Below, one piece after another: positions 1 through 12,200 of a DNA stretch of 21,745 bases (its first letter is position 1; each line of letters begins with the position of its first letter). The stretch is from Saccoglossus kowalevskii (taxonomy: Eukaryota; Hemichordata; Enteropneusta; Harrimaniidae). Where the stretch lies: NCBI RefSeq assembly GCF_000003605.2, contig NW_003112471.1:85916-107660 (forward strand). The letters are read 5' to 3'. The notes beneath the pieces are model-generated. The model saw nothing but the letters and a program-made list of their open reading frames with translations, did not search any database and had not been told where the DNA came from. Both the position numbers and the translations under genes were made by a program.

Positions 1-120
1 TGACAAGCATCAAGACTCCATAATGTTCTATACACCATGTTTGAACAAAATCTAACCAAGGAATGTTTTATTGTACATTTTACAGAAAATCTGGTGAGAA
101 TGTGACCAAATGATACGTAC

Positions 121-204
121 CTCGTTTAGCAAGGACCTCAATGACAGCAGTTATCAAATCAAACCCATTTTCAGACTTCACATCCACTACAAGTACTTTA
201 AATG
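121..204 (-). CDS. C3-like exon 20: C345C strand; last exon in the window
   Basis: 27 whole codons (954-980), phase 1 both ends. [20 protein letters not shown] is followed by VIEVLAKRG, matching [29 protein letters not shown] of C3. The donor GTACGT shows that the gene continues past the left edge. Most of C345C (very roughly 100 or more residues) is therefore outside. Confidence 0.92.
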
Positions 205-3200
205 CTGAAATGTAAATTATTATATTTTGAAATTATACAAAGAAATTCACAATGTGATTGAATTATGAGTGGTTGTTTATGCCAATGCTCGTTATATTAT
301 TAGTGCATTACTTACATAAAGAGACATATCATAGTTCAAACTAAGTCAAATATTTCAATGATTTAGTAAACAATAAATTTAATTATTGGTTTAAGTGTGT
401 TTTACCGGTAATTATAAATATAATTCTAACCGAACAAATACAGTAGTGATTTGTTATTACAATGCACAATAAAAACATAAAATAATAAAAATAACTAACC
501 ATAGTCCATGTCACGACAAGCCTTTATTACTAATTCATTTTTCTTCTCCAACTTAACACCAGGTTCATCCAAGCATTTTGCACATTTCCCTAATTAAAAT
601 AGTTATATATATATAACAAATTAAAGTGAGGAATGTTTATAAAATAAATAATACATGTAACATAGAGATACATGCATATATTTATCTCTCTTTCTATCAT
701 ATACAATAATATGAGGTTATTACGAGGATCACAAAGACAGCACAGAGGGAGTATTGACTGGCAAGCAGCGGAGGTCAATGCGATGGTGTACTGTCTGAGT
801 GCATACTTTGAGGTATCCTCATAATAACCTTATTATTATTATTATTATTATACATTTTTCCCTTTCAAAGATACATACAGAAATCCCAAATGTTGAGAAC
901 AGAACTTGAACCTCTTTGTGTAGAATCTAGTCAAACCCTGGTGGCAGCCATGTTTGTTTATATTATTGAAGGACGCTTACGCGCATAATTATTCCATATT
1001 TGGAATTCGCATTTCCTAGGATGAAAATACCCTGTAAAATACCGCAAAATTACGACACGCTGTAACTTATGGCATTACAGCGAGATGTATAATAATAATA
1101 ATCAATAAGAGCGTGATGTTATCACCTTGATGAGTACAAATCATGTTTGGGCACCACTAGCCCATGGTAATACAATGACCTGACAGTCGAAATAGATCCG
1201 CTGTCTAGGTGTCGAAAATAACATTTTTTAACAAAAATGACAAAAATATTCACTAAAAATCCAAATTTGCATATTTTGACACAAATTTAACAAATCTGAA
1301 AGAGGACCAACCCACGTATCCTTGCTGCAAATATGAAAGCAATTGGACTTACGGTTTATGACTAATTGTCAAAAATAACATTTTTACCAATAATGACAAA
1401 AATATTCACTAAAAATCCAAATTTGCTTCACTCCACGTGGGTCGGACGACGCCGAAGAGACACCCATACCAACAGCTCCGCTGGGTCATCTGCAATGACA
1501 GCGGAGCTAAAAATAAGGTGAGGCAAACATGTTCAACACAGGAATTGTATTGTAGTCTCCCTACCTTCAGCACACACACAAAGGTCACCAACACAGAGAG
1601 TATTTAGCAATGCGCTTCCTTCACCAGCATGATAGAACTTGGTGCATTGAGTATCTGAGAAAATAATATAAGATTAAAATTTAATGAATGTTTGAGTTTA
1701 TATGTACACTGTAAATATTTCCATGACTGTCAATTAATGCTTCATTATCGAATACATATCATAAGTAAGGTCACTGGCATACTATGTGTTAGTACATGGT
1801 TAACTGTAAACTTGTGGTTTTGGTTTTTAAAGTAACAAAATCACAAATAATGCTTATGAAAAATCATAAATCCATCAACGTTTGGCTGACACAAATTATG
1901 TCTGTCAAAAAATGTTTGAGAAATGATTATAGACACATAAAATTAAAACCAACATGGATGCTAGTTGGAAATTTCAAATCAATTTAATCCCAAAACAAAA
2001 CATATGCGTTTCTCATACTGAGTTTGAATAAAATTGACAAAACATGCTGTGATAGGGTCGCTAAAATATATACTTCCACATCAAAATAAACTTCATTTTT
2101 TTACACAAATTACCTAACTTTTATATATTTTTTTGAAAATGTTAGAAGAGTTATATATTTGTTGTAATACAGAAGCTGTACACCTGTCACAAGACTTTAT
2201 TTATATGAATGGACTACTTCTTTAAAGTAAACATTAGTAGCTAAACTCACCTGGTGAATAATAGTCATACACTTTGATGGCAACAGGCTGAATTTGGCCC
2301 ACATTATATACCCTCTTGATATCAAATTCTATAACAACATTATTCTGATCTGTTATCTACAAAGAAATAAATAAGACCAGTGACAATAATATAGACTGAG
2401 ATAATAAAGCTAACTTTTTCTTCTTTTATACATAAATACAGTGTATCACCCGTTCTCTTATGAATGATACAATCCAATAACAAAATAAAAAATAAACATG
2501 TATTACCTCATCAACGTAAAATATAATGGACCTTTTATTGACTTCATATCTCTGGACTGGAGAAACTACATCATTTGTCAACTGTATATAAAAAAATCAG
2601 AAACATCATTAATGTGAAAAGTAAGATTAAAAAACATGAAACACTGAGTCCATTTAATAATTACAACTATTATAATATATTTTCCAAATACTATATTTTG
2701 GTTTCAAAGCAAAAAAAAACGTATATACAGTATCCTTAATGAACACTCATATGATGTGGACCAAAAAAAAAAAAAAATTTACTGTAAAATACTTTATTAT
2801 TGCTTGGAATTAATTTTCGCTATTTTCTCTGGAGGAATGATTCAGTGAAAATAAAATCCAATGAATATACCTTTTATCCTATATATCACATTCAACTCAT
2901 CAAAAATCAGAGAAATTAAATTCCATACAAAACGCCCCAAAATGTCTTTTCAGCAAAAATTAATTCCAGCTAAAATAAAGGATTTTACAGTAATCAATCT
3001 GATACTAGAAAATTCAGCCCTGAAGTTTTATCAAGTGTAATCAAGTCACACACCATAGTCAAACTCAAAACTTATGGTAATACACATGTAGTAACAAAAA
3101 AGTTGGACTGAGGAATAAATATTCTGTATTACCAGTAACGGGCTAACAACAAGTTGGGTAGGCATGCAGGGATTTTATTTTATTTTTTTTCTCGCAGACT

Positions 3201-6200
3201 ACTACAGGTTATACATGTAATCATGCATTTAGTCATAGACCCTACTTTTTTTTCATCTGTGAACGAACACCAACGTTATTATCATCGTTGATTTTCTTGA
3301 TCTTTCATGCCTCATTTTTCGTCAATGTTCTTTAAAAACCAGAATAAAAGCAGTAGCCGGAAGATGTGGAGGAAACTTCCAGTTCCCTGAATCATACAGC
3401 AGCTCATTGGGTTCATTAGAAATAAAATAACCAAGAGGCGAGATTCAAGCACTGTGCCGAGAATATGAATAATCATAGCTATTATCAGCCAGACAGTGTT
3501 GCTGGGATGCCTTTGAACATTCAATATACACAGCAATCAGATGAACAACAAGATTATGAGTGCTATCACAGCATAAACATGAGGTAGGAGATGTCAACCA
3601 AAATGTAGGCAAGTAGAGCCATTATTAAAACACAATTATTTCTTTTGTCTTAATAATGAGGAGTTCCTTCAATTGTTCTTTCAACAAAGAAGACAAACCA
3701 AATATTAAAATTGAATTTTATATAGATAGGATAAACGATTACCTTTTCCAACCCTTTTTTGATTGGTTCAAATCCTGAGAATAGTCCTACATCAACAATT
3801 GCCATTCCTGTACCTCCAGGTTTTTTGAATCTGAAAAAAAGAAATAACACTAGATTACACTACATGTACTTTTAGGCACTTTTATGTAAATGTGCGATCT
3901 TGAAAACTGTCTACCAGTTGTCAATTTTGCTGGGCAGCAGCTCAAATTTCACTAATTCAAGTTTATGCATAAATTAACACCCAGGCTAGTTTGTCAAAAT
4001 TTGCAAAATAAACTGCATCTCTATCTTAAATAGCTATAGGAATAGCTATTAAAATACAAAACATTCTAGGAAGAGTTGTGTATAATACTAGTATGTGGTT
4101 ATAGCAAAGAATCTGTGAAATATGCACAAAAACAGTAGAGTGATGACCAATGAACACATAATGTGACTGAATACACTCTGAGTGCATACTTTGCAGTATC
4201 CTCTTAGTAATCTTATTGTACATCTTAGAGTCATAGTAATCATATTATCTGAAATTACCTGACAGAAACTGTCATATGAATGATGTAATCGCTATTATCT
4301 TGACGTGCTGCAGCTCTTTGCACTCTATCAACATCCCTACCAACTCTTGATCTATCTATTACATCCAGATCAATCCTTTCATTTTCATGTTCTACTGGTA
4401 CTTCATCAATGCGACCCAGACGTGGTTCTGCTGCTATTACAGTAATGTTGAATGAACATGTTTCTGCATAGGTGGCTTGGGAGTTATACCTGACTTCAAC
4501 TTGAAGATTGCCAATGCCTGACCCAGTAGTGTCAACGTACAGTTTGCCATCAGTAGGTGCCTATATAGATGCAATTTTAACAGTGTAGTTGAGGTTTACA
4601 TGATCGAATCATGTGTATGATTAGCTAAAAGTGTACATACCAAAAACATAGAAATCTGCAGATATCATCACAAAATGAATGAATCTGAATGTAGTCACCC
4701 CAAGCACCTACCAAGGTACTGTAAAAGGATTAATTATTCACTGGGTTTTAATTTTGCTTATTTCGCTGACTGGAAAATGCATTAAATTAAAACACAGTGA
4801 ATATGTAAAATTTAGCATAGAACACATTATCTAAATGATAAAACCGTGAATTTAAAACCCACTGAATATGCCTGAAATGGTAAATCAGCGAAATTTAAAC
4901 CCAGTGAAAATTAGTAATTTTACAGTACACACCAAATATGGAAACAATCTCAATGCATGTGGAACCACCATACCACAGACTCCAATCATAACAAATTTTA
5001 CAAGAAACTTTGTTGTGTCAACAGTACATATGTATATGAGCATATAATGTGACTATAATAAACAAATTTGTAAATTCTCATGTCACCCAATTTTTCTGTA
5101 TTTTTCAACAGGATAAAGGATAAATTGCTAGTGAAAATGACAACAAATAGTGACTGCAAAGAGGAAACATTCTGATTCAGAAATGATGACGCCCACATGA
5201 CATAAGTCATAAGATATAGCAATGTACCTCTCTAATGTGCTGCATTGTAGCGCCTTCATCATTTAACAAGATAACTTCACGGTAGCCTGGATCAGCTTCT
5301 GATGTTACTTCACATTCCATGTCTAAATCTGAAGATCTTCCAGCCTCGGATGCATATGAAACCAGGGCTTGCAATGCAATAACTGTGTCCTGTAATAATA
5401 GGGATTAACGAATTGTAGTGATTGTTGGAAAGAAAGGCACCCTGGTAACCACTTCCGACACACACATAGCTTAAGACATTATGCCATTCAAAAATCAGGC
5501 ATATGTACCGGTAGTACCACAAGAAAGTCTAAGGTAGATTAGCTTACAAGAAATGTTAATGACATATTAGCACTGTAATTATTGATGTGTCTATACACCA
5601 TACACCATCACAGAGAAGCCTTGTCAATCAGTAGTGAGTCTTACACATGAGTATACATAAACATGTCATCCTATTAAAGCCCTGTCAACCGGTGATGTTT
5701 CAACTCTGAACTTACTTGTGTAGAAACAAATCCTCCTTGTGCATTTCTTTGCGATGTCAACCAAACAACAATAGCATTGCTATACGTAATATCGCCAAGC
5801 TCCACTTGCGCCAGTAAAGCATACCCAGTTGTTTCAACCCCAATTGCTGATGGATTGCGAGTATACCAGTACGGCTTATTTCCATCACCAAAACTAGCTG
5901 CATCTGTTGTCCAGTGTCGGGAATTGGTTGCTGTGAGAAAACATAGTTTGATTATTTCAGCTTTATCAAAAAATGTATCTTGAAGTTTCTCAAAACTTAA
6001 TGTTGTGACATATTTTTTAAAGGAATTTTTGAATAGGATTGAAAGTTGTCCTGAAAGTGCAGTTTGATTTTTAACACTTATTACTTACCTTCATCATATG
6101 TAGACATTGCCCTTAATTTTTCATTTGCTTCATGTTTTTTCTCACTGTTAGCCAATGCCAATGCATATGTTATTATAGCTACAGCATATGGTCTGTCAGC

Positions 6201-9200
6201 AACATCAATTGCTCTCTCTAGATATAAAACTGAGTTCAAAATTGCTGTGCTCATCTCCTGTCAATGCAAGTATAATTAACAATAAGACCCTGTGAGCCTT
6301 TACTCTACTTCTTAACTTATTTTCACTGCAAGCAATTGGGTATGTATTTTTGCACGATTCTTAATACTTTAAACCCTTACTTTCATAAAAATAGCAAATA
6401 ATCCATGAAGATTAACAAAGTAATCAAGAAAAGTGTACTACTTGTCAGTTATTACTTACCGCAGTGTTGCAATCACATTCTAACAAAGAAATCAAAACAT
6501 AGGCTGTAAAGGTAGCATCAGCATGCACTCCACCCTTTAAAATAAATCAGAATAAATTTATAAAATTGCGTGCATTGTTTATATCTTCACTGCCAGTCAC
6601 CACCAGTATTTAAATATCCATCAATAAATTAAATGCTAACAAATAGTGTAGTTATTCATTATATTAATAACAATTCAGATTGTGAGATAATATAAATGGA
6701 AGCAACAGTGAAAACAAGAATCAAAGAAAGCCTTGAAAGAACTCCTATGTGCTGTGAGTTATCATTCGAACCCAAACATGTTTATGTTAGAAATATTACG
6801 TCATTGTTATATTTAGATACAATATATCAGCCAATTCAGTCAATCGCCCAGTTTCAGTGTGTGATGTAGAATATAACAGCCAAGTGAAAATCTGTATCGT
6901 GGAATTTTTCAGGAATGGATGATGAAAAAACTATATAAAATTATGAATAATTTAGTCCCCTAGTACTGTGCATAGTACTAGTAAGCATTTTTTACATTGC
7001 TATTTTATATCTTCAAGAATTGCGCATATGCAATAATCAGATGATGTTGCTATACTTGAGTGACCTGATAGATGGATTGAAGCATCTTGAGTAGACTTTA
7101 CAAATTATAGTGACAACATTTGAAGAAAATCAAACAACACATGCCCATGGCGGGTTTTGGTCAAAATACCTATTTTCAATTTATTTTTACTTTGTCTTTG
7201 ATCAGATAACAGCATTATTGTTGTGTGCCATGATGGACAATCTAGGTATAAAGTTTGAAGAGAACTAATCAAAGCATGTGTGCGATACATAACTGTCAGG
7301 AATAGAATTTGTCAAAAACAAAATGTTAACCAGTTGGCCAGAACAAGAAGGCACCAAACAAAATCCAGAACCTGATTTATAAAGGCGCAGTCACACCATG
7401 ACATTCTGGCTAGCGTTCTCTGGCGTTTGAGGAAACGTTGGTAGTCGCCCAAAGTCGCTGGGACAGCGCCAGAAGAGCGCCGTGAGAACGCTAGTGAACG
7501 TCGGTAATCGTTGCTGATCGTCAGGAATCGGCGGAGAATGCTGATCCAAAAAATGCACAAAAGTTCTCATTTGAGACCAGCGTTCTTTATCATTTATTTT
7601 TAAACGTTGTTAAACGGTAAATAACGTTCTTCAATTGTTTTGCTAACGTTCGTCGCGTTCGACAATCGTTAGTCAGTCGTTGCTCTAGCGTTACTTAGCT
7701 GTTACCAATCGCTCGCTTTGCAGTGAACAACTCACTAGCGACCTGTCAACGATCGCTGAACATACCCCTAGCGCACATAAAGCGTGCAACTAACGTCAAA
7801 TTAACGACCTAACGTTAGATACACGCTCAACACGCTCACTTAACGTTTAAAAGTCGTTCATCACACGCTAGTGACACGTTAGCACACGTCAATGATTTCC
7901 AGGGGTATCTTACTTGGTCGCTCATTACACGCTCCTCGTGCGTTAGGAACACGCTAGTCATACGTTAGGGGCACTCGTTAATTGAACGCTGGATGTGTCT
8001 ACCTCGTTCCAGAACGCTCGGAAATTGGACGATTGGAACGTTCAGAGAACTCTGACCAAAACGTTATGGTGTGCGGGGCTATAAAGTGTTAACAGTGAAA
8101 AAATCAAAAACATAGCATGTATGATCAAAGAATGGCCAATTCTGTGAAAAAAACATTTATTTTAGAGTTCACAGAAACTTCTACGCAGATATTGACAAGT
8201 AAAGTACAAGGTCATATTCGCCTTTTTTTTAGTTTTCTGAAACATATATTCTGTCATAGTTATATGCTTAGTAACTGCTGGAGAATGTCCTAAACACAAA
8301 TAAATTAATTATTACTCATTTGTCCCCTCTAACAATCTCAGTTAAAATTCTTTTGAAGCGGGCATGTAACATATGTCAATACATGAAAAGTTGCCAATCA
8401 ATTTATAGATTTTAGTATTTACTTTTGATCTGGATTTGGAGAAACAAAATGCTATTGAAACCATGACCAATGTCATGCAGGTGAAAGATGTAATAACTTG
8501 GCCTCCAGAGGACATACCACCACTTATTCAGCCCCTTTTAGTTTACTGTAGGAATATTAAATTATTTTTTTTCTCACAAACTTTTAATATAATAACAAAT
8601 ATAATACAACTTACAGTCATTTCTTTGTGGTACACCAAAAAATTTTCTCTGATAGATCCATCATCATTTTGCATCGTTAACAGCCAATTGGTTGCTCCAC
8701 AAATAACTTTTGGATCAACTACTACAAATTCACTTGCTTGGCAGAAAATCTTCATTGCAAATGCTGTCAACCTGAAATGAATGAAAGTAAATTTATAGCC
8801 ATCAAGGACACAGGCAAAAGATCAAATCGTCACATAAATTCAATGATGTATAGTACTGATAAGTTTGTGTAGAGATACATACCATGTGCTGCAGGGTTTA
8901 TGGGTCCACACTGAAAAGCATCCCGGATTATTCTTATAATAAGTGAGCTCACGAGCATAACCTATAAAACAAATATCACATTAATCATGAAGATATGAAG
9001 GCAAGTCTTCCAAGTTAACCTACAATTATGAGACTTGTAATTGGGGGCAATCTACCTGAACTTCATCATGTTATGTACTGATCATTGTTTTATCTTCTAT
9101 GCATTCTTTTGATGGTCGTGCATGTGCTCATTTGCATAACCTTTGTTTTAGTTTGCATCTCATTTGCATTTCCATGTACATCACATTCGTTCAAATCATG

Positions 9201-12200
9201 TTCATGATATTTTGAATCATCTAATCTTTGCCTTTGCTTGATGTGATACAGATACATGCAGTTACAAGTTTTTCACCTATCCAACCTATTTTGTTTCCAT
9301 AAACCATTTCATATTGTATTCATATTTTTCATGCTGCACAAACTTCAATAAACAGTCATGTAAATATCTACCAAAATATCAAGCTATCAAAATATCTATT
9401 ACAATAAACAAAGTCACAAAGTGTTTGTCACTACTGGGATAAGAAATATACACATTCATAGCTTTGCACAAGTATCAAATGTATTGTTCCTGTATGTTTC
9501 TAAAGAAATGATTGTCTTAAGTCAGGCTTCTGAAATACAGCTTGAAGAGCAATTAATTTAAAGCCAGCATATCAACTTACAAGCAGCAAAGCATGTGACT
9601 TGCCATGTATTTAGGTAATCATTTATAAAAATAGTACTAGCAGAAATCAGTGTTCTCCCCAGAAATTTTTCATAGAGTCGTGGCTAATTTGCATAATAAT
9701 TAGCATATAATTAGCATAAATTAGCATATTGTTTGTCATATGGACAAATAAAACAAAACCAGTTTTTTTCCTTTTTTTCTATTTATTTTATGTACAATCT
9801 GTATACAATTATTGCACTGCATGTTTAGTATTGCAAATGTCCTGCAGAAATACTGAGTTTTCTGTTCCTTTGCTTGGCCCAGCAATCAGCAACTATATAA
9901 AACCCTGTTCGGTAAATTAAACATGGGGTTGATTATTCTCATTGCTTGTCTTCCGTTTCTGTTGTTTTCCGGTTAAGTACAACAACTGTTACGAGTCACG
10001 ATACTTACGCTACTATGTTCGAGCAATAATAGTTTTTCTGGCAGAAATTATCCATCTTTATGTATTTTTTTTAATCATCGATGTTGTCTGTTCAACACAA
10101 TTGTGAAAAATTCGAGACAACGGAGGTCTGAATTACGAATTGTCGCCATTGTTATACCACGTAAAATTGAGGCTTTTCTTCCAAGAAATAACACAAGTGT
10201 CANNNNNNNNNNNNNNNNNNNNNNNNNNNNNNNNNNNNNNNNNNNNNNNNNNNNNNNNNNNNNNNNNNNNNNNNNNNNNNNNNNNNNNNNNNNNNNNNNN
10301 NNNNNNNNNNNNNNNNNNNNNNNNNNNNNNNNNNNNGGATGACGCCATCTTGGATTCACAATCACGAGGTCAAAATTGTTTACATCATAAATATATATTT
10401 TTTCACATTTTGATCTCAAAAAACAAATACAATATCAAAAATACTGACAAAAATCAAAACTTAGAATAATAGTACTACTACATTTCTAAAAATAATAATG
10501 AAAATACGTGCAATGCATTTGTAGTTAGCCAGGAAACTTACAGTCTGCGAGAGACTGAAGAAATCAGATCACGGGATAAATAATAGCATCGCGGAGGAAA
10601 CACATAGCGTCGCGGGCAAATCCGATCGCGTCGGGGCCCGCGACGCTGTTTTGGCCTGGGGAGAACACTGGAAATAAAATACTAGGCCTCCAGAATATAC
10701 ACAATGGTAATTTTGACTCTCAAACTCCTGGATTTCAATAATTCTAGTAATGATATGAGATTATACTCACCAGCTCTTATGTAGTCATGTGCTTTTTTCT
10801 CAATATCTGGAGTGACTTTATCTGTTGCTGTCAGATACAATAAAACATATATGCTTGGTGCTGTGTAAATCAATGTTTGTTCTCCACAACCGGTTGGTTG
10901 TCTTAATAAGCCTTGTAAATTGTCACCAATTACAGCACTAACTGTAGGACCCATTAGATTACCTAAATAAGAATCAAACAATATGAAAATAATTATACAC
11001 ATGCAAATGATTGTAGAAAATAATATGAATTTCACCAAACCAGAGAGATCACCATTTATACAATACAGAATAACGATATAGGCAATAATGTGAAATGTTT
11101 TCTTGTACAAGCATAATACCTCAAACAATATATTATTCCCCATAATAAGATAACACAAAGATATAGCAAACCATTAATGCATAGAACATGGTGACATGGA
11201 TTTGTGCCTACTGATCCCCCTGATGTACTGTGTTCATACAGACTTTGTAATAACTTGCAAATAATCTTAGGACTATACATTATTACATATGTACTGCAGT
11301 TTATTTTGATTCGTCCCTGGAATCAAAATCGGTATTGCCACACCCCATATGCAAATGAGGTCTGAGAGTACCGTTTTTCAAAACATATAACAGAAATAAA
11401 CAATATTTAGAAGTACGATATTTTTCCCTTGGGGTACATGAATATACTTGCCAAGTAAAATAAAATTTGAACAAGAGTAATGGTACTTTTAGGCAGTCAC
11501 TTATTTTGACTAAAACTAATTTGCATATCACTCATGCAATAATGTTTTCGGTATTTTCACATTCGATATGCAAATGAACATGGTATTTCTATTGGCAACG
11601 AACTATTTTTATTTTGTAAACAAATTTTCGTCTACTATTATTTTCTGGTTCAAATCATTTAGCTACATTTTTGGCACATCAGGTGTACATCACATGGAAT
11701 ACTACGATTGGGAGAACTTAATATGTTGACCACCTGGAAACTGAGTTTTATAAACCCTGTAATCAGCGATTACAAGGAGACGCAACGATCAACTTTGAGG
11801 TACCAGGAGGTTTCTGCTGGCGACTTTGCAGTGTTACTCAGCTCCAAATAAAGATTACGAACAAAATTTTAACCGGTAACCAAGACTCATTCAATCTACA
11901 ACGGCCAGCAAGCAACATCACAAACAAAGTTGAAGCGTGCAGCTCAGCGACGACCGCTGTCGACGAAAGTAATCCTGTCAGTGGAGAACTGCAGGTGCAC
12001 GAGATGCGATGTATTCTGCTGCTTCGCTCGTGAAAGTACGGCCACAGGATACACCGCATCACTCGTGAAAATAACTTCCATAAGCAACGAAAGTCACGGG
12101 GATGGTGTGGAGTTCTGTCATACAATTGTGAAATACTTTATTTTAGCTGAAGTTAATTTTCGCTGAAAAGGCTTTTTGTATGTTTTGTATGGCATTAATT

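Larger units (their letters stand above)
590..1564. other. Intron with dispersed repeats and a TTA microsatellite
   Basis: It contains a dispersed repeat copy (791-834), (TTA)n at 830-852 and a pair of ~60-bp direct repeats (1211-1270, 1368-1426). No coding signal is seen. Confidence 0.7.
9648..10670. mobile_element. hAT-like non-autonomous element with 5-bp target duplication (contains gap)
   Basis: A perfect 15-bp inverted terminus CAGTGTTCTCCCCAG / CTGGGGAGAACACTG is flanked by GAAAT at 9643-9647 and 10671-10675. CAG ends fit hAT. A 5-bp duplication suggests the 5-bp hAT subgroup rather than classic 8-bp hAT. The right end holds a GC-rich hairpin. No transposase is visible, but 134 bases are unknown. 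Confidence 0.8.

Noticed and set aside
3312-3536. 74-residue minus-strand frame in the intron between exons 16 and 15
   Set aside because: Hydrophobic AT-rich translation with no family resemblance. The exon 15-16 junction is in phase without it.
8436-8547. Minus-strand reading of this block as a missing C3 exon
   Set aside because: It starts with stops or gives a non-family peptide, and exons 9 and 10 already join as KEMT-GGVHAD, the expected order.
10075-10469. Open frames of 71-114 residues in four frames across this stretch
   Set aside because: They are open only because they run through 134 unknown bases inside a transposon.
10682-11158. Treating the whole 158-residue frame as coding
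   Set aside because: Only 10771-10962 is exon. The flanks read through intron, and clear AG and GT sites bound the thioester exon.
11838-12125. Overlapping 95- and 78-residue frames in the less AT-rich block
   Set aside because: Both strands are open at once, no family motif is present, and the C3-like frame joins cleanly across this intron without it.
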